A stretch of DNA of 28,969 bases. Origin: an uncultured Eubacteriales bacterium (GTDB lineage: Bacteria; Bacillota; Clostridia; Christensenellales; CAG-917). Location: NCBI GenBank assembly GCA_900548005.1, contig URIZ01000017.1, positions 1 through 28,969 on the forward strand, read 5' to 3'. The number at the start of each line of letters is the position of its first letter. Position 1 is the stretch's first letter. Of the stretch, positions 23,201 through 28,969 are shown in pieces. A program made the translations under genes and the position numbers. The notes under the pieces are model-generated. The model did no database searches, had not been told where the DNA came from, and saw nothing but the letters and a program-made list of their open reading frames with translations.

Positions 23201-23974
23201 TTAAAAGCAAATATCGAATTGGATAAATTGGGAGAAGATTGGACGCCGATTCCCGAACTTAACGCAACTTTCAATGGCGGTTTGCATGTTATTGGGGGCG
23301 TGAATATGCACATACCGGAGTATATTTCCGGAGATCGAAGGTATGGTCTGTTTGGTGTCATAAAACCCGGCGTTACCGTTGCGTTTTTGGGAGTGTATGT
23401 CAATATTACTTGCGCTTCCAAACATTATGAAGATTATGTGTATGTCGGTGGTTTTGCAGGACAAAACCATGGAGAATTGGGATTTGTTTCGGCAGTAGGC
23501 TATATTGAGTGCCATAGAAACAGGTCAAATCTTGGCGGGGTTGTCGGAACAAACTTTGGTAGTATGAGAAACTGCAATTTTGGCGGTACACTTTTCGGAA
23601 ATGGTGAAATGGGCGGAATAGCAGGTTACAATAGCGGATCTATTGCAAACTGCGTGTCAATCAATGCAACAATACAACATAGTGTTGCAGAAGAGGCACA
23701 TTCTATCGGCGGAATAGTCGGACATTGTTTTGGCGGTACACTTGAAAACAACACATTTTCAAAAAGTAAAATCACCATTTACAATACCGGTGTTATTCGC
23801 AAGATTGCTACAAGAATGGGATTAATAGCCGGGCATCTCCAAAACGCTACAATGAAAAATGATTGCAAATATTCTGAGTGTTCTTGGGATAGTGGAAAAA
23901 TACGTGACAATAAGTATTGCTATGCCTATTGGAACGGGCGAGTTGGAAAGTTGGATAATAGCACATTGATATAA
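20279..23974 (+). CDS. Large secreted protein with GLUG-type repeats
   Basis: The 1231-residue product has a signal peptide (hydrophobic 9-28, likely cut after ASA near residue 37). Around residues 487 and 571 are two segments of the F.P..SG.YTF type (YTPQFSGAYTIES, FVPEKSGVFTFFV) that resemble pre-peptidase C-terminal beta-sandwich domains. Near the C-terminus (about 1055-1160) are GLUG-like repeats: VGGFAGQN, LGGVVGTN, MGGIAGYNSGSI and IGGIVGHC. GLUG repeats are common in extracellular adhesins and IgA-protease-like proteins. No LPXTG sorting signal or C-terminal anchor was found. AGAGGAG precedes the ATG. Codon use is visibly AT-rich, unlike its flanks, which suggests horizontal transfer or relaxed selection. 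An adhesive or surface role is inferred. Confidence 0.85.
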   Translation: MIKNNYNKCLFVILLFILVCASIGIGFVFDISGIASAENDENDLNDMCKTYTESSNSNGVDFYEYLQDYRRLTQDHMYTNLTLVDSFKHYKGDVYDNNAQYYANIYNSSVDVFGDDNIVKLIPRELFTYENKTLYIGKKYGFLIVTEPYGSVLQSNVIFIEVVGDVNDYLADIKLCVRESLTFVYITQDQSVILPSVPTMDNSGMLANYVLQNGISSAVVPLAGIQVVSNPEKETRLRFFQFEKYVLGNVSFAAQIRNQNTYNIEDAEYDVNNDFGHFFIGNNYYYSATRRQNKTFKDVVNSFAGWTFDSGIDFVKDKTEWVFEDGDDAFNISRIPTAAKMLRIAGVGLDVCERMSKATAPVIYNDSNVSYNIEAQYLPNTKQSQINKYGKLIKASHAILNSVEDNAAYFRKDNYARAQFSYSHTDGENIYSQFEFAVGASLFRKSNWENVGAVVSESSFYDINEPQEKNIDDFERTSYYMLPFGEQKIAYTPQFSGAYTIESLSNVVDVYLDGNKLERLDGKFVFNLSANNKHEIVFKNTNYGSGADSFVIDVVEIKSGGVEYTADGKSTYVCKFVPEKSGVFTFFVTNAFVSDILTREYGALESNRSISPIKTPSTMMSAYCKKGENYYVVIYNGGDSETSGVVSATELNETLTTGQNQTLQVDNNITYSKFVVPASSSAVEEYIITLAGAKSLQFVVRDENGDTCNIVADSNGYLDIKDMNPAHTYYIGIWSEINQTLSPNVSKFSGDLYSWQFVDADNNVYRQGAGGVFSLPRGKEYDVRLYVNNLVRYYDIRKTTDTLAGYTELSAIFDNTTSKLTIADDRDLFTTIALTAQNVNGIVANINVVFNQNEIAISKVDIVDKIAIEIARSSLVQKVSYRVSGKNAKGFDFSYAGVIAENMYENGLKDLYNRRAVGEVVFSISSVEFLQKYSRQVHTVSIANQNATINCSDTNIYNALQMYNLRYHSYDECRLKANIELDKLGEDWTPIPELNATFNGGLHVIGGVNMHIPEYISGDRRYGLFGVIKPGVTVAFLGVYVNITCASKHYEDYVYVGGFAGQNHGELGFVSAVGYIECHRNRSNLGGVVGTNFGSMRNCNFGGTLFGNGEMGGIAGYNSGSIANCVSINATIQHSVAEEAHSIGGIVGHCFGGTLENNTFSKSKITIYNTGVIRKIATRMGLIAGHLQNATMKNDCKYSECSWDSGKIRDNKYCYAYWNGRVGKLDNSTLI

Positions 23975-23981
23975 AATCGGT

Positions 23982-24010
23982 CGGGCGCGAAAATTTGCGC
24001 TCGATTTTTT
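23982..24010 (+). terminator. Intrinsic terminator after the GLUG protein gene
   Basis: CGGGCGC (23982-23988) pairs with GCGCTCG (23997-24003), with one G-U pair, over an 8-base loop, followed by ATTTTTT. It starts 8 bases after the stop. Confidence 0.85.
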
Positions 24011-24038
24011 TGCGTAAAGGGGCGGAGTGTGGTATAAT
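24010..24038 (+). promoter_or_regulatory. Promoter for the four-span membrane protein
   Basis: TTGCGT (24010-24015), a 17-base spacer and TATAAT (24033-24038) with an extended TGn. It directly abuts the preceding terminator and lies 31 bases before the ATG. Confidence 0.75.
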
Positions 24039-24069
24039 GGGCACACAAAAACATAAATAGGAATCTACT

Positions 24070-24717
24070 ATGAGAAAAAACAAAAAATCATTGTTTGTCC
24101 CAAAGGACGCCCAAGAAGTGAAGCCCGTGGCGGAAGGCGAGTTCTCAAAAGAGCAAATCGAGCAAGCCACCGCTGACGTGCAAAAGGAAGAGAACGACAA
24201 AGGTTTGTCGATCGTGCAAAAACTCAACGTTGCCTGGACGGTGATTTCCACTTTGTACGCGATCGTGTCCGTTTGCATGTTTATATCCAAAAAGTGGGTG
24301 GAATCGGCGTATACATACGCGCTTATCCCCATGCTTGCGGTGTTTGTCATCGTGTTTATTTGCCTTGTGGTTTTCACCTTCAAGAATCCCAAAAAAGCGC
24401 AAAGCAACATCATGGACTACAAGAAGGCTCTCGGCATATTCAAGGCAAGCGTCAACGTGATGTTTTTGGCTCTCACCGCCGTGTCAATGGTCGGTCTTGC
24501 AAAAGGCGAGATGAGCCCAATCAAGTGGATTATGTTTGGCGCATCGTTCTTTGTGGCGGTTGTGCAGCTTGTGTTGAAGATCACAAAAGTGGTGATGAAA
24601 GCCATTCGCAAGCGCGTTGCAAAAAAGTTCAAAGTGGAAGTGCAAAAGTATGTTGACGGCAAAAGGCAAAAGAAATCTGTCGTTGACAAAATGAAAGAAA
24701 ACAGCTACAACAAGTAA
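24070..24717 (+). CDS. Four-span membrane protein, unknown function
   Basis: The 215-residue product has a charged N-terminus (1-50), helices at about 53-73, 82-104, 124-144 and 150-172, and a Lys/Arg-rich cytoplasmic tail (177-215). No family is recognised. The general plan (hydrophilic head, four helices) resembles the pair at 3170-4819, but I see no clear sequence match. It has its own promoter and is closed by a strong terminator at 24764-24790, so it is a single-gene unit. AGGA (24059-24062) lies 7 bases before the ATG. Confidence 0.82.
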   Translation: MRKNKKSLFVPKDAQEVKPVAEGEFSKEQIEQATADVQKEENDKGLSIVQKLNVAWTVISTLYAIVSVCMFISKKWVESAYTYALIPMLAVFVIVFICLVVFTFKNPKKAQSNIMDYKKALGIFKASVNVMFLALTAVSMVGLAKGEMSPIKWIMFGASFFVAVVQLVLKITKVVMKAIRKRVAKKFKVEVQKYVDGKRQKKSVVDKMKENSYNK

Positions 24718-24763
24718 AAACGCAATCTGCACTTTGTTGCAACAAACGGCAGTTTAACATATC

Positions 24764-24790
24764 AAAAGCGACGCATAAAGCGTCGCTTTT
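24764..24790. terminator. Bidirectional terminator between the membrane protein gene and apgM
   Basis: AAAAGCGACGC (24764-24774) pairs perfectly with GCGTCGCTTTT (24780-24790) over a 5-base loop. It serves the plus-strand gene and probably the convergent apgM. Confidence 0.88.
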
Positions 24791-24803
24791 GTGATTTTGT
24801 TCT

Positions 24804-24862
24804 GATTTGTTGCAAGCGGTCGAGATGCGATTTGTCGCAAAGAATTGTATGATTTGTTGCAA
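24804..24862. repeat. Three spaced GATTTGTYGCAA repeats
   Basis: The 12-mer occurs at 24804-24815, 24829-24840 (with C for T) and 24851-24862, with periods of 25 and 22 bases. They lie in the 3' region of the apgM transcript. Short degenerate tandem duplication is the simplest reading. Confidence 0.5.
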
Positions 24863-24870
24863 GGAATTGC

Positions 24871-26082
24871 TTATTGCAGCGACAAGAAACAATCCGTCAA
24901 ATCGCGAGAGTCGCTCACATAGTCGCCGCTGTCTTTTGCGTGCTGTTCGTCAAAGGTTTCGCCTTTTCCGAGCGGAGTCGTTGACGAGTAGAGCATAAAT
25001 GGGACGGGCTCTCTTGTGTGCTTGCCAAGGCTGACGGGGGTGTAGTGGTCGGGCATCACGAGCATGGCAAAATCTTCGCCGCTTTCTTCAAAGTGTCGCA
25101 CGATCGCGCCTATCACTTTTTGGTCGATGAGTTCTATGGATTTCACCTTGCCGTTGACGTCGCGTTGGTGTCCGCATTCATCGGTGGCTTCCAGATGCAC
25201 CATGCAAAAGTCGCTGCCGTTTTCAAGCGCGTCCACGGCGGCTTGCGCTTTGCCCGAGAAGTTGGTGTCAATCGTGCCCGTTGCGCCTTGCACGCAGATG
25301 TTTTGCATGCCGCTGCCCACGGCTATGCCTTTGAGCAAGTCCACCGCGCTTATCATTGCGCCGCTCTTGCCGTATTGCGCCTTGAAGTCGGGTATGGACG
25401 GCTTTGTGCCTTCTCCCCAAAACCAAACGGCGTTGGCAGGGCGTTTGCCTTGCTTTTCTCGCCGGATATTGACGGGGTGGGCGGACAGAATATCGTAGGA
25501 TTGGCGGATCATGCTCTCAAGCTCGCCGCCGAGCGCGCCTTTTGGCAGATAGTTGCCGATTTGTTGACCGCTGATGTCGTGGGGCGGAGTCAAATCTTCT
25601 TGGGGGGACGCGTCCTTGACGATAAGGCAGTTGCGATAGCTCGCGCCTTTGAAAAAAGTGTATTTGTCCGATGAAAACGCACTGTTGATTGCGTCTATAA
25701 GCTCGCTCGCCTCACCGTCCGAAATCTCGCCGGCAGAGTAGTCGAGCATGGTTTTTGTTTCAAACGGCTCGTCTTTTGACAGCGTCACGAGATTTGCACG
25801 CATGGCAATCTCGCCCTCGTGCATATCAACGCCTATCGACAACGCTTCGAGCGGACTTCTGCCCGTGTAGCACTTTGCAACGTCAAAGCCCAAAACGCCC
25901 AGATTTGCCACGTCGCTGCCCGGGGTGAATCCGTCCGGAACGGTCTTGACAAGACCTATGCGAGAGCGTTGTGCAAGCCTGTCCATATTGGGTGTGCGAG
26001 CGTATTGCAAAGGCGTTTTTCCGCCCAATTCGGCAACGGGATAATCCGCCATGCCGTCACACAAAACGAGTACGTATTTCAT
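24871..26082 (-). CDS. apgM: Cofactor-independent phosphoglycerate mutase (archaeal-type)
   Basis: This enzyme interconverts 3- and 2-phosphoglycerate in glycolysis without 2,3-bisphosphoglycerate. The 403-residue length matches the archaeal-type family of the alkaline phosphatase superfamily. Metal and catalytic residues are recognisable: D9 in VLCDGMAD, the phosphorylated Ser56 in TPGSDVANLG, D301/H305 in EATDECGHQRD, D345/H346 in MPDHYTPV and H355. The ATG at 26082 is chosen because AAGGAG sits just upstream and MKYVLVLCDGMAD is the family N-terminus; the in-frame ATG at 26106 would add eight residues ahead of the ribosome site. A near-consensus promoter is at 26160-26188. The gene is alone on its strand. 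Confidence 0.94.
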   Translation of the reverse strand: MKYVLVLCDGMADYPVAELGGKTPLQYARTPNMDRLAQRSRIGLVKTVPDGFTPGSDVANLGVLGFDVAKCYTGRSPLEALSIGVDMHEGEIAMRANLVTLSKDEPFETKTMLDYSAGEISDGEASELIDAINSAFSSDKYTFFKGASYRNCLIVKDASPQEDLTPPHDISGQQIGNYLPKGALGGELESMIRQSYDILSAHPVNIRREKQGKRPANAVWFWGEGTKPSIPDFKAQYGKSGAMISAVDLLKGIAVGSGMQNICVQGATGTIDTNFSGKAQAAVDALENGSDFCMVHLEATDECGHQRDVNGKVKSIELIDQKVIGAIVRHFEESGEDFAMLVMPDHYTPVSLGKHTREPVPFMLYSSTTPLGKGETFDEQHAKDSGDYVSDSRDLTDCFLSLQ

Positions 26083-26159
26083 ATTTTGCTCCTTGTGCTC
26101 AACCAAAACCGCAGGCTTTTTGACAAAGCTTGCACAATTTTGATCTGCATTGCAGTTTT

Positions 26160-26188
26160 ATGATAATTCTTTCACTTGCATTTGTCAA
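26160..26188 (-). promoter_or_regulatory. Promoter for apgM
   Basis: On the minus strand TTGACA (26183-26188), a 17-base spacer and TATCAT (26160-26165) form a near-consensus sigma-A promoter. Just downstream is the odd palindrome CTGCATTGCAG (26145-26155), near the expected start site. Confidence 0.8.
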
Positions 26189-26212
26189 ATTTATGTGTTA
26201 AGTTAATATAAA
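26182..26212 (+). promoter_or_regulatory. Candidate promoter for the GH127-like gene, overlapping the apgM -35 box
   Basis: TTGTCA (26182-26187) could pair with TATAAA (26207-26212; 19-base spacer) or AATATA (26205-26210; 17-base spacer). Its -35 box coincides with that of apgM on the other strand, because TTTGTCAAAT reads similarly both ways. Confidence 0.45.
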
Positions 26213-26218
26213 CAAGCG

Positions 26219-26237
26219 CGTATGGCTATGCCATACG
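26219..26237. promoter_or_regulatory. Leader hairpin upstream of the GH127-like gene
   Basis: CGTATGGC and GCCATACG form a perfect 8-base-pair stem with a TAT loop, ending 2 bases before the AGAAGG ribosome site. It has no T-run. It may stabilise the leader or bind a regulator as a dyad. Confidence 0.6.
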
Positions 26238-26252
26238 AAAAGAAGGCGCATT

Positions 26253-28199
26253 TTGGCGAAAAAAGTGGAAAAAAGCATGAATAAACTCCCGCTCGGCGCA
26301 ATACGTCCGCAAGGTTGGCTCAACGATCAGATGCAACTGATGTCCAACTTGCAACGACGCATCGGCGCACTTTCGGGGTTTGTCAAAGACGGCGAATGGA
26401 GCGGCGGCGAGAGCTTGCCCAGATACGTTCGCGGTCTTATTTTGCTTTCGAGCGCGCTTGACGACAAGATGCTCAAAGAAAAGATTGCAAGTTTTATATC
26501 CCCCATATTTTCCAGCGCAAACGAGGGCGGCGATTTCGGCCCGAAAAACACGCTGTCACAAACGCCCAAAATCGAGGCGGTCAAGGCTCTTTTGACCTAT
26601 TATGAAGCCACGGGCAACGAGCGTGTTTTGCCGTTTTTGAAGAAGTTTTTCAAAAACCAATTCAACACTCACACGGTTAGCGCGATGTGGTTCGATTCTC
26701 GCGCAAGACTGCTTGAAGAGATAGAGGCGATAGACGCCGTCTACAAGGAGACCGACCTTGAATGGTTGCACGATCTCGGCGAGATTTTGAGAGATGCGTC
26801 TTGCGATTGGTTTAAGATCGCATCCCGCTTTCCGTACAAGAAACCATACAACCGCTATATCTCACAAACGGCACTTAAACATGTGCAAAAGGTGGTGTTA
26901 AACGGCGAATCGGTTGAAAAATCCGCAAAACGACACAAGCCGTTCACGCCCGAATACGCTGACAAAGAGTGGAAAAAAAGAGCGCATCAAAGAGCGGTCA
27001 CGACAAGCGGAGTCAACATAGCAAAGGCTATCAAATATCCCGTGACCTACGGCAGATTTATAGGAGATAAGGACTTGAGCCTAATCTCGTTGAAGATGAT
27101 TGCCGCGCTTGAAAAGCACTACGGGACGCCGATAGGCGCGTTTGCTTGCTCGCCTCGTCTTGCCACAAACAAGGGTGTTTGCGCCGTGGACGTGGAGAGT
27201 GCGGTGGAGATGATGGAATCGCTTGTGGAAGTCATCCGCGAAACGCGCGATTATCACGCCGTGGATTTGCTTGAAAAGATCGCTTTCAATCTCGTGCCGG
27301 GGGCGTGTTTTGAAGATTGCTCGGCGGTGCAAGACACCGTTTTTGTCAATCAGGTGGAGGCGTCCGCATCGAGAAAATTGCCGTATTCGGACGCGGTTGG
27401 CTCGTTCTTCACCAAGAAAGCGTCAAGGGGAGCAATCGCCGCGCTGTCGGCATACCCGATATATATGCAGGCGGCTTGCATGACGTGCGACAACGAGCTG
27501 AACTTTTTGACATACACGCCTTGCACCATGGATATTGCGGTGGGCGGCGCGATTCTCACAATCGCCGAACGCACGGGCTATCCTTTCAGAAACACCGTGG
27601 TTTTCAAGGTGGAACAGGCGACTGTGGACACCGAAGTCAAGATAAATTTCCGTGTGCCCGGCGGCACTATGATGCAGCTCATATCCGGCGGTCAGGTGGT
27701 GGCAAGCGGCACAAAAGAGATCTCCGTCAAGTGTATTCTAAAGACGGGCAGCACGTTTATGCTCAAAATGAACATTCCGCTCGCCGTCGAGGAGAACTCG
27801 GACGGCTCGGAGAGCCTGTACAAAGGCAACTTGCTTATGTCGCTCAAATTGCCCTACGAGATCACGCAAGACGCGCAAGATCGCCGCATGCTGTACGTCA
27901 AGAGCCTAAAAAAATGGAACGTCGCTCCCATTCTCGCAAGAAAGGGCGGCGCAAAATCGCTGCATGAAGAAGAAAGGACGGAAGTGAACGACATCACGCA
28001 AAAGCCGTTTTCGTTCGATATTCCGCCGTTTGAACTCAAAATACGATCAAAGAACGTGACCAACTGGGATTTTGACGTGAACGGATTTGCGCAAATCCCC
28101 AAAAACGGCAGTTTTTCGGAAGAAAGCCTTGAACGTGCGTATGTGCCTTTCGGGTGTACGCTCGTGCGTATGGCAAAATTCCCCAAATGTCAGAGATGA
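26253..28199 (+). CDS. GH127 (DUF1680)-like protein, catalytic residues apparently missing
   Basis: The 648-residue protein opens with PLGAIRPQGWLNDQM, characteristic of GH127/DUF1680 beta-L-arabinofuranosidase-like proteins. It continues with the (alpha/alpha)-barrel pattern, including LLEKIAFNLVPG (339-350) and VFVNQVEAS, then a beta-sandwich C-terminal half. By eye, residues that the family uses for catalysis and zinc are replaced: the DE pair of the usual GDE.L segment is SP (300-301 in ACSPRL), ExC is GVC (308-310), and the GCC nucleophile segment is GSFF (383-386). The start given is TTG at 26253, 6 bases after AGAAGG; ATG at 26277 is an alternative and would remove eight residues. No signal peptide is present, so it is cytoplasmic. 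The PH-domain gene starts 12 bases downstream, suggesting an operon. Confidence 0.82.
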   Translation: MAKKVEKSMNKLPLGAIRPQGWLNDQMQLMSNLQRRIGALSGFVKDGEWSGGESLPRYVRGLILLSSALDDKMLKEKIASFISPIFSSANEGGDFGPKNTLSQTPKIEAVKALLTYYEATGNERVLPFLKKFFKNQFNTHTVSAMWFDSRARLLEEIEAIDAVYKETDLEWLHDLGEILRDASCDWFKIASRFPYKKPYNRYISQTALKHVQKVVLNGESVEKSAKRHKPFTPEYADKEWKKRAHQRAVTTSGVNIAKAIKYPVTYGRFIGDKDLSLISLKMIAALEKHYGTPIGAFACSPRLATNKGVCAVDVESAVEMMESLVEVIRETRDYHAVDLLEKIAFNLVPGACFEDCSAVQDTVFVNQVEASASRKLPYSDAVGSFFTKKASRGAIAALSAYPIYMQAACMTCDNELNFLTYTPCTMDIAVGGAILTIAERTGYPFRNTVVFKVEQATVDTEVKINFRVPGGTMMQLISGGQVVASGTKEISVKCILKTGSTFMLKMNIPLAVEENSDGSESLYKGNLLMSLKLPYEITQDAQDRRMLYVKSLKKWNVAPILARKGGAKSLHEEERTEVNDITQKPFSFDIPPFELKIRSKNVTNWDFDVNGFAQIPKNGSFSEESLERAYVPFGCTLVRMAKFPKCQR

Positions 28200-28211
28200 C
28201 GGAAGGTGAGT

Positions 28212-28778
28212 ATGAAAACGCTTGAAAGAAAATATTCAAAAATCGAAAGAATCGTTGCCAAAGGCAAGTTTTCCACGTGGACGTTTTTCGGGACGGCGTT
28301 GATCGCCGCAATCTTGGGCGGCATCGTGGCTGTCGTGTGGATCTTCAAGGACAAAATCGAAGCCCTGTTCACCAAAACGACTCCTGCAAAATATCTCACA
28401 GACGACGTTATGCGTTGGGTGCTGCTCGGAGCGGGCGGTGTGGTGCTTGTGTGCTTTTTGATCAGGCTCATCAAGTGGAATTGCAAAGAATTGATTCTGA
28501 CCGAAGATAAGGTGGTGTACAGAGAAGGTTTTCTCAACGTCCGCACGGTCGTCATTCCGCTTGCCGAAATCAAAATGGTGGAAACAAAACAGAACGTGTT
28601 GCAACGCTTGGTGGGCATAGGCAATCTGCTCATCGTTTCCGATGCGGAACAACCCTATCTTGTCAAGGGCATCGCAAGCGCGGACAGACTGGCAAGACGC
28701 ATAATGCGCCAAACCGCCGACATGAAACGCACATCCGAAATGCGCGGCACGCGCCTGCAACTTGTCGGGAAAGTCTAA
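28212..28778 (+). CDS. Two-span membrane protein with bacterial PH domain
   Basis: The 188-residue product has helices at about 22-44 and 68-87, followed by a bPH2 (YdbS/YdbT-type, formerly DUF304) domain at about 90-165 with the pattern ELILTEDKVVYREG...VIPLAEI...VLQRLVGIGNL. Proteins of this type are small membrane proteins of mostly unknown role, some linked to antimicrobial resistance. The ATG at 28212 is preferred over GTG at 28206 because GGAAGG (28201-28206) then acts as the ribosome site. It follows the GH127-like gene by 12 bases and is probably co-transcribed. The C-terminal 25 residues are basic. Confidence 0.85.
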   Translation: MKTLERKYSKIERIVAKGKFSTWTFFGTALIAAILGGIVAVVWIFKDKIEALFTKTTPAKYLTDDVMRWVLLGAGGVVLVCFLIRLIKWNCKELILTEDKVVYREGFLNVRTVVIPLAEIKMVETKQNVLQRLVGIGNLLIVSDAEQPYLVKGIASADRLARRIMRQTADMKRTSEMRGTRLQLVGKV

Positions 28779-28800
28779 GATATAAATTAATAAGTGACAC

Positions 28801-28883
28801 GGGCGCAGAAAAAAGTTTGTCGTTTCGTTTCCACGAGATTGCCACGCTTACGCTCGCAATGACATAGTTTTGGGGTTGCGCCC
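28801..28883. repeat. Palindromic repeat element, REP/MITE-like
   Basis: GGGCGCA (28801-28807) and TGCGCCC (28877-28883) bracket an inner inverted repeat that starts TGTCGTTTCG (28818) and ends CGCAATGACA (28864). The inner part contains GAGATTGCCACGC and GCTCGCAATGACA, of a type widespread in bacterial intergenic DNA. GGGCGCAGAAAAA also occurs inverted at 147-159. No gene is present between 28779 and the window end. Confidence 0.65.
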
Positions 28884-28924
28884 GAAACAAAAGTCTATTC
28901 AGAGCGCACTTATAAACGGAATGT

Positions 28925-28968
28925 GCTTATTCGAAGTGAGCGTTCGCAAGGCGAACGCCGAGATAAGC
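28925..28968. repeat. Hairpin-forming element at the window edge
   Basis: GCGTTCGC (28940-28947) and GCGAACGC (28951-28958) form a perfect 8-base-pair stem with an AAG loop. Outside it GCTTAT (28925-28930) can pair with ATAAGC (28963-28968). The element may continue beyond the window. Confidence 0.6.
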
Positions 28969-28969
28969 G

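Overview
The window reads as chromosomal DNA of an anaerobic, uncultured-type Bacillota (Clostridia-like) bacterium of moderate GC. The inference rests on strong AGGAG-type ribosome sites, two gene neighbourhoods known from Bacillus/Clostridia (walJ-protease-rlmH and glmU-pth-mfd), Gram-positive-style lipoproteins, and many four- to six-span membrane proteins of unknown function. No rRNA, tRNA, CRISPR array, insertion sequence or prophage gene was seen.

Layout. 1-311 is intergenic, with a near-consensus promoter for glnS (312-1937). A three-gene operon follows (1987-4819): a soluble protein with four zinc ribbons and a coiled coil, then two paralogous four-span membrane proteins with disordered N-termini; all three carry a similar short Pro-rich motif. 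Next comes a tightly overlapping operon (5098-8397): a WalJ-type metallo-beta-lactamase-fold protein, two CPBP intramembrane proteases and rlmH, followed by tadA. A small membrane protein lies on the minus strand (9069-9320). A GlmU-like acetyltransferase with an eroded uridylyltransferase domain, then pth and mfd, fill 9465-14695.

A minus-strand collagen-like protein (14806-15588) separates this from a HAAS-type membrane protein (15871-16716) and a stand-alone condensation-type acyltransferase (16768-18051). A 525-base intergenic stretch (18052-18576) is a mosaic of hairpins and palindromic repeats. It is followed by an HSL-type alpha/beta hydrolase, then an AT-richer pair encoding a lipoprotein and a 1231-residue secreted GLUG-motif protein (19666-23974). 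A four-span membrane protein, a minus-strand archaeal-type phosphoglycerate mutase, a divergent GH127-like protein and a small PH-domain membrane protein complete the window. It ends in another palindromic repeat region.

How the genes relate. Most of the identified genes are housekeeping: tRNA charging and editing (glnS, tadA), ribosome methylation (rlmH), peptidyl-tRNA recycling (pth), transcription-coupled repair (mfd), envelope precursor synthesis (glmU-like) and glycolysis (apgM). The accessory content is envelope-related: CPBP proteases, collagen-like and GLUG surface proteins, lipoproteins and multi-span proteins. The points most worth following are the eroded GlmU at the canonical glmU locus, the replacement of the serine protease by twin CPBP proteases in the walJ-rlmH neighbourhood, the zinc-ribbon/tetraspan operon, and the GH127-like protein that appears to lack its catalytic residues.
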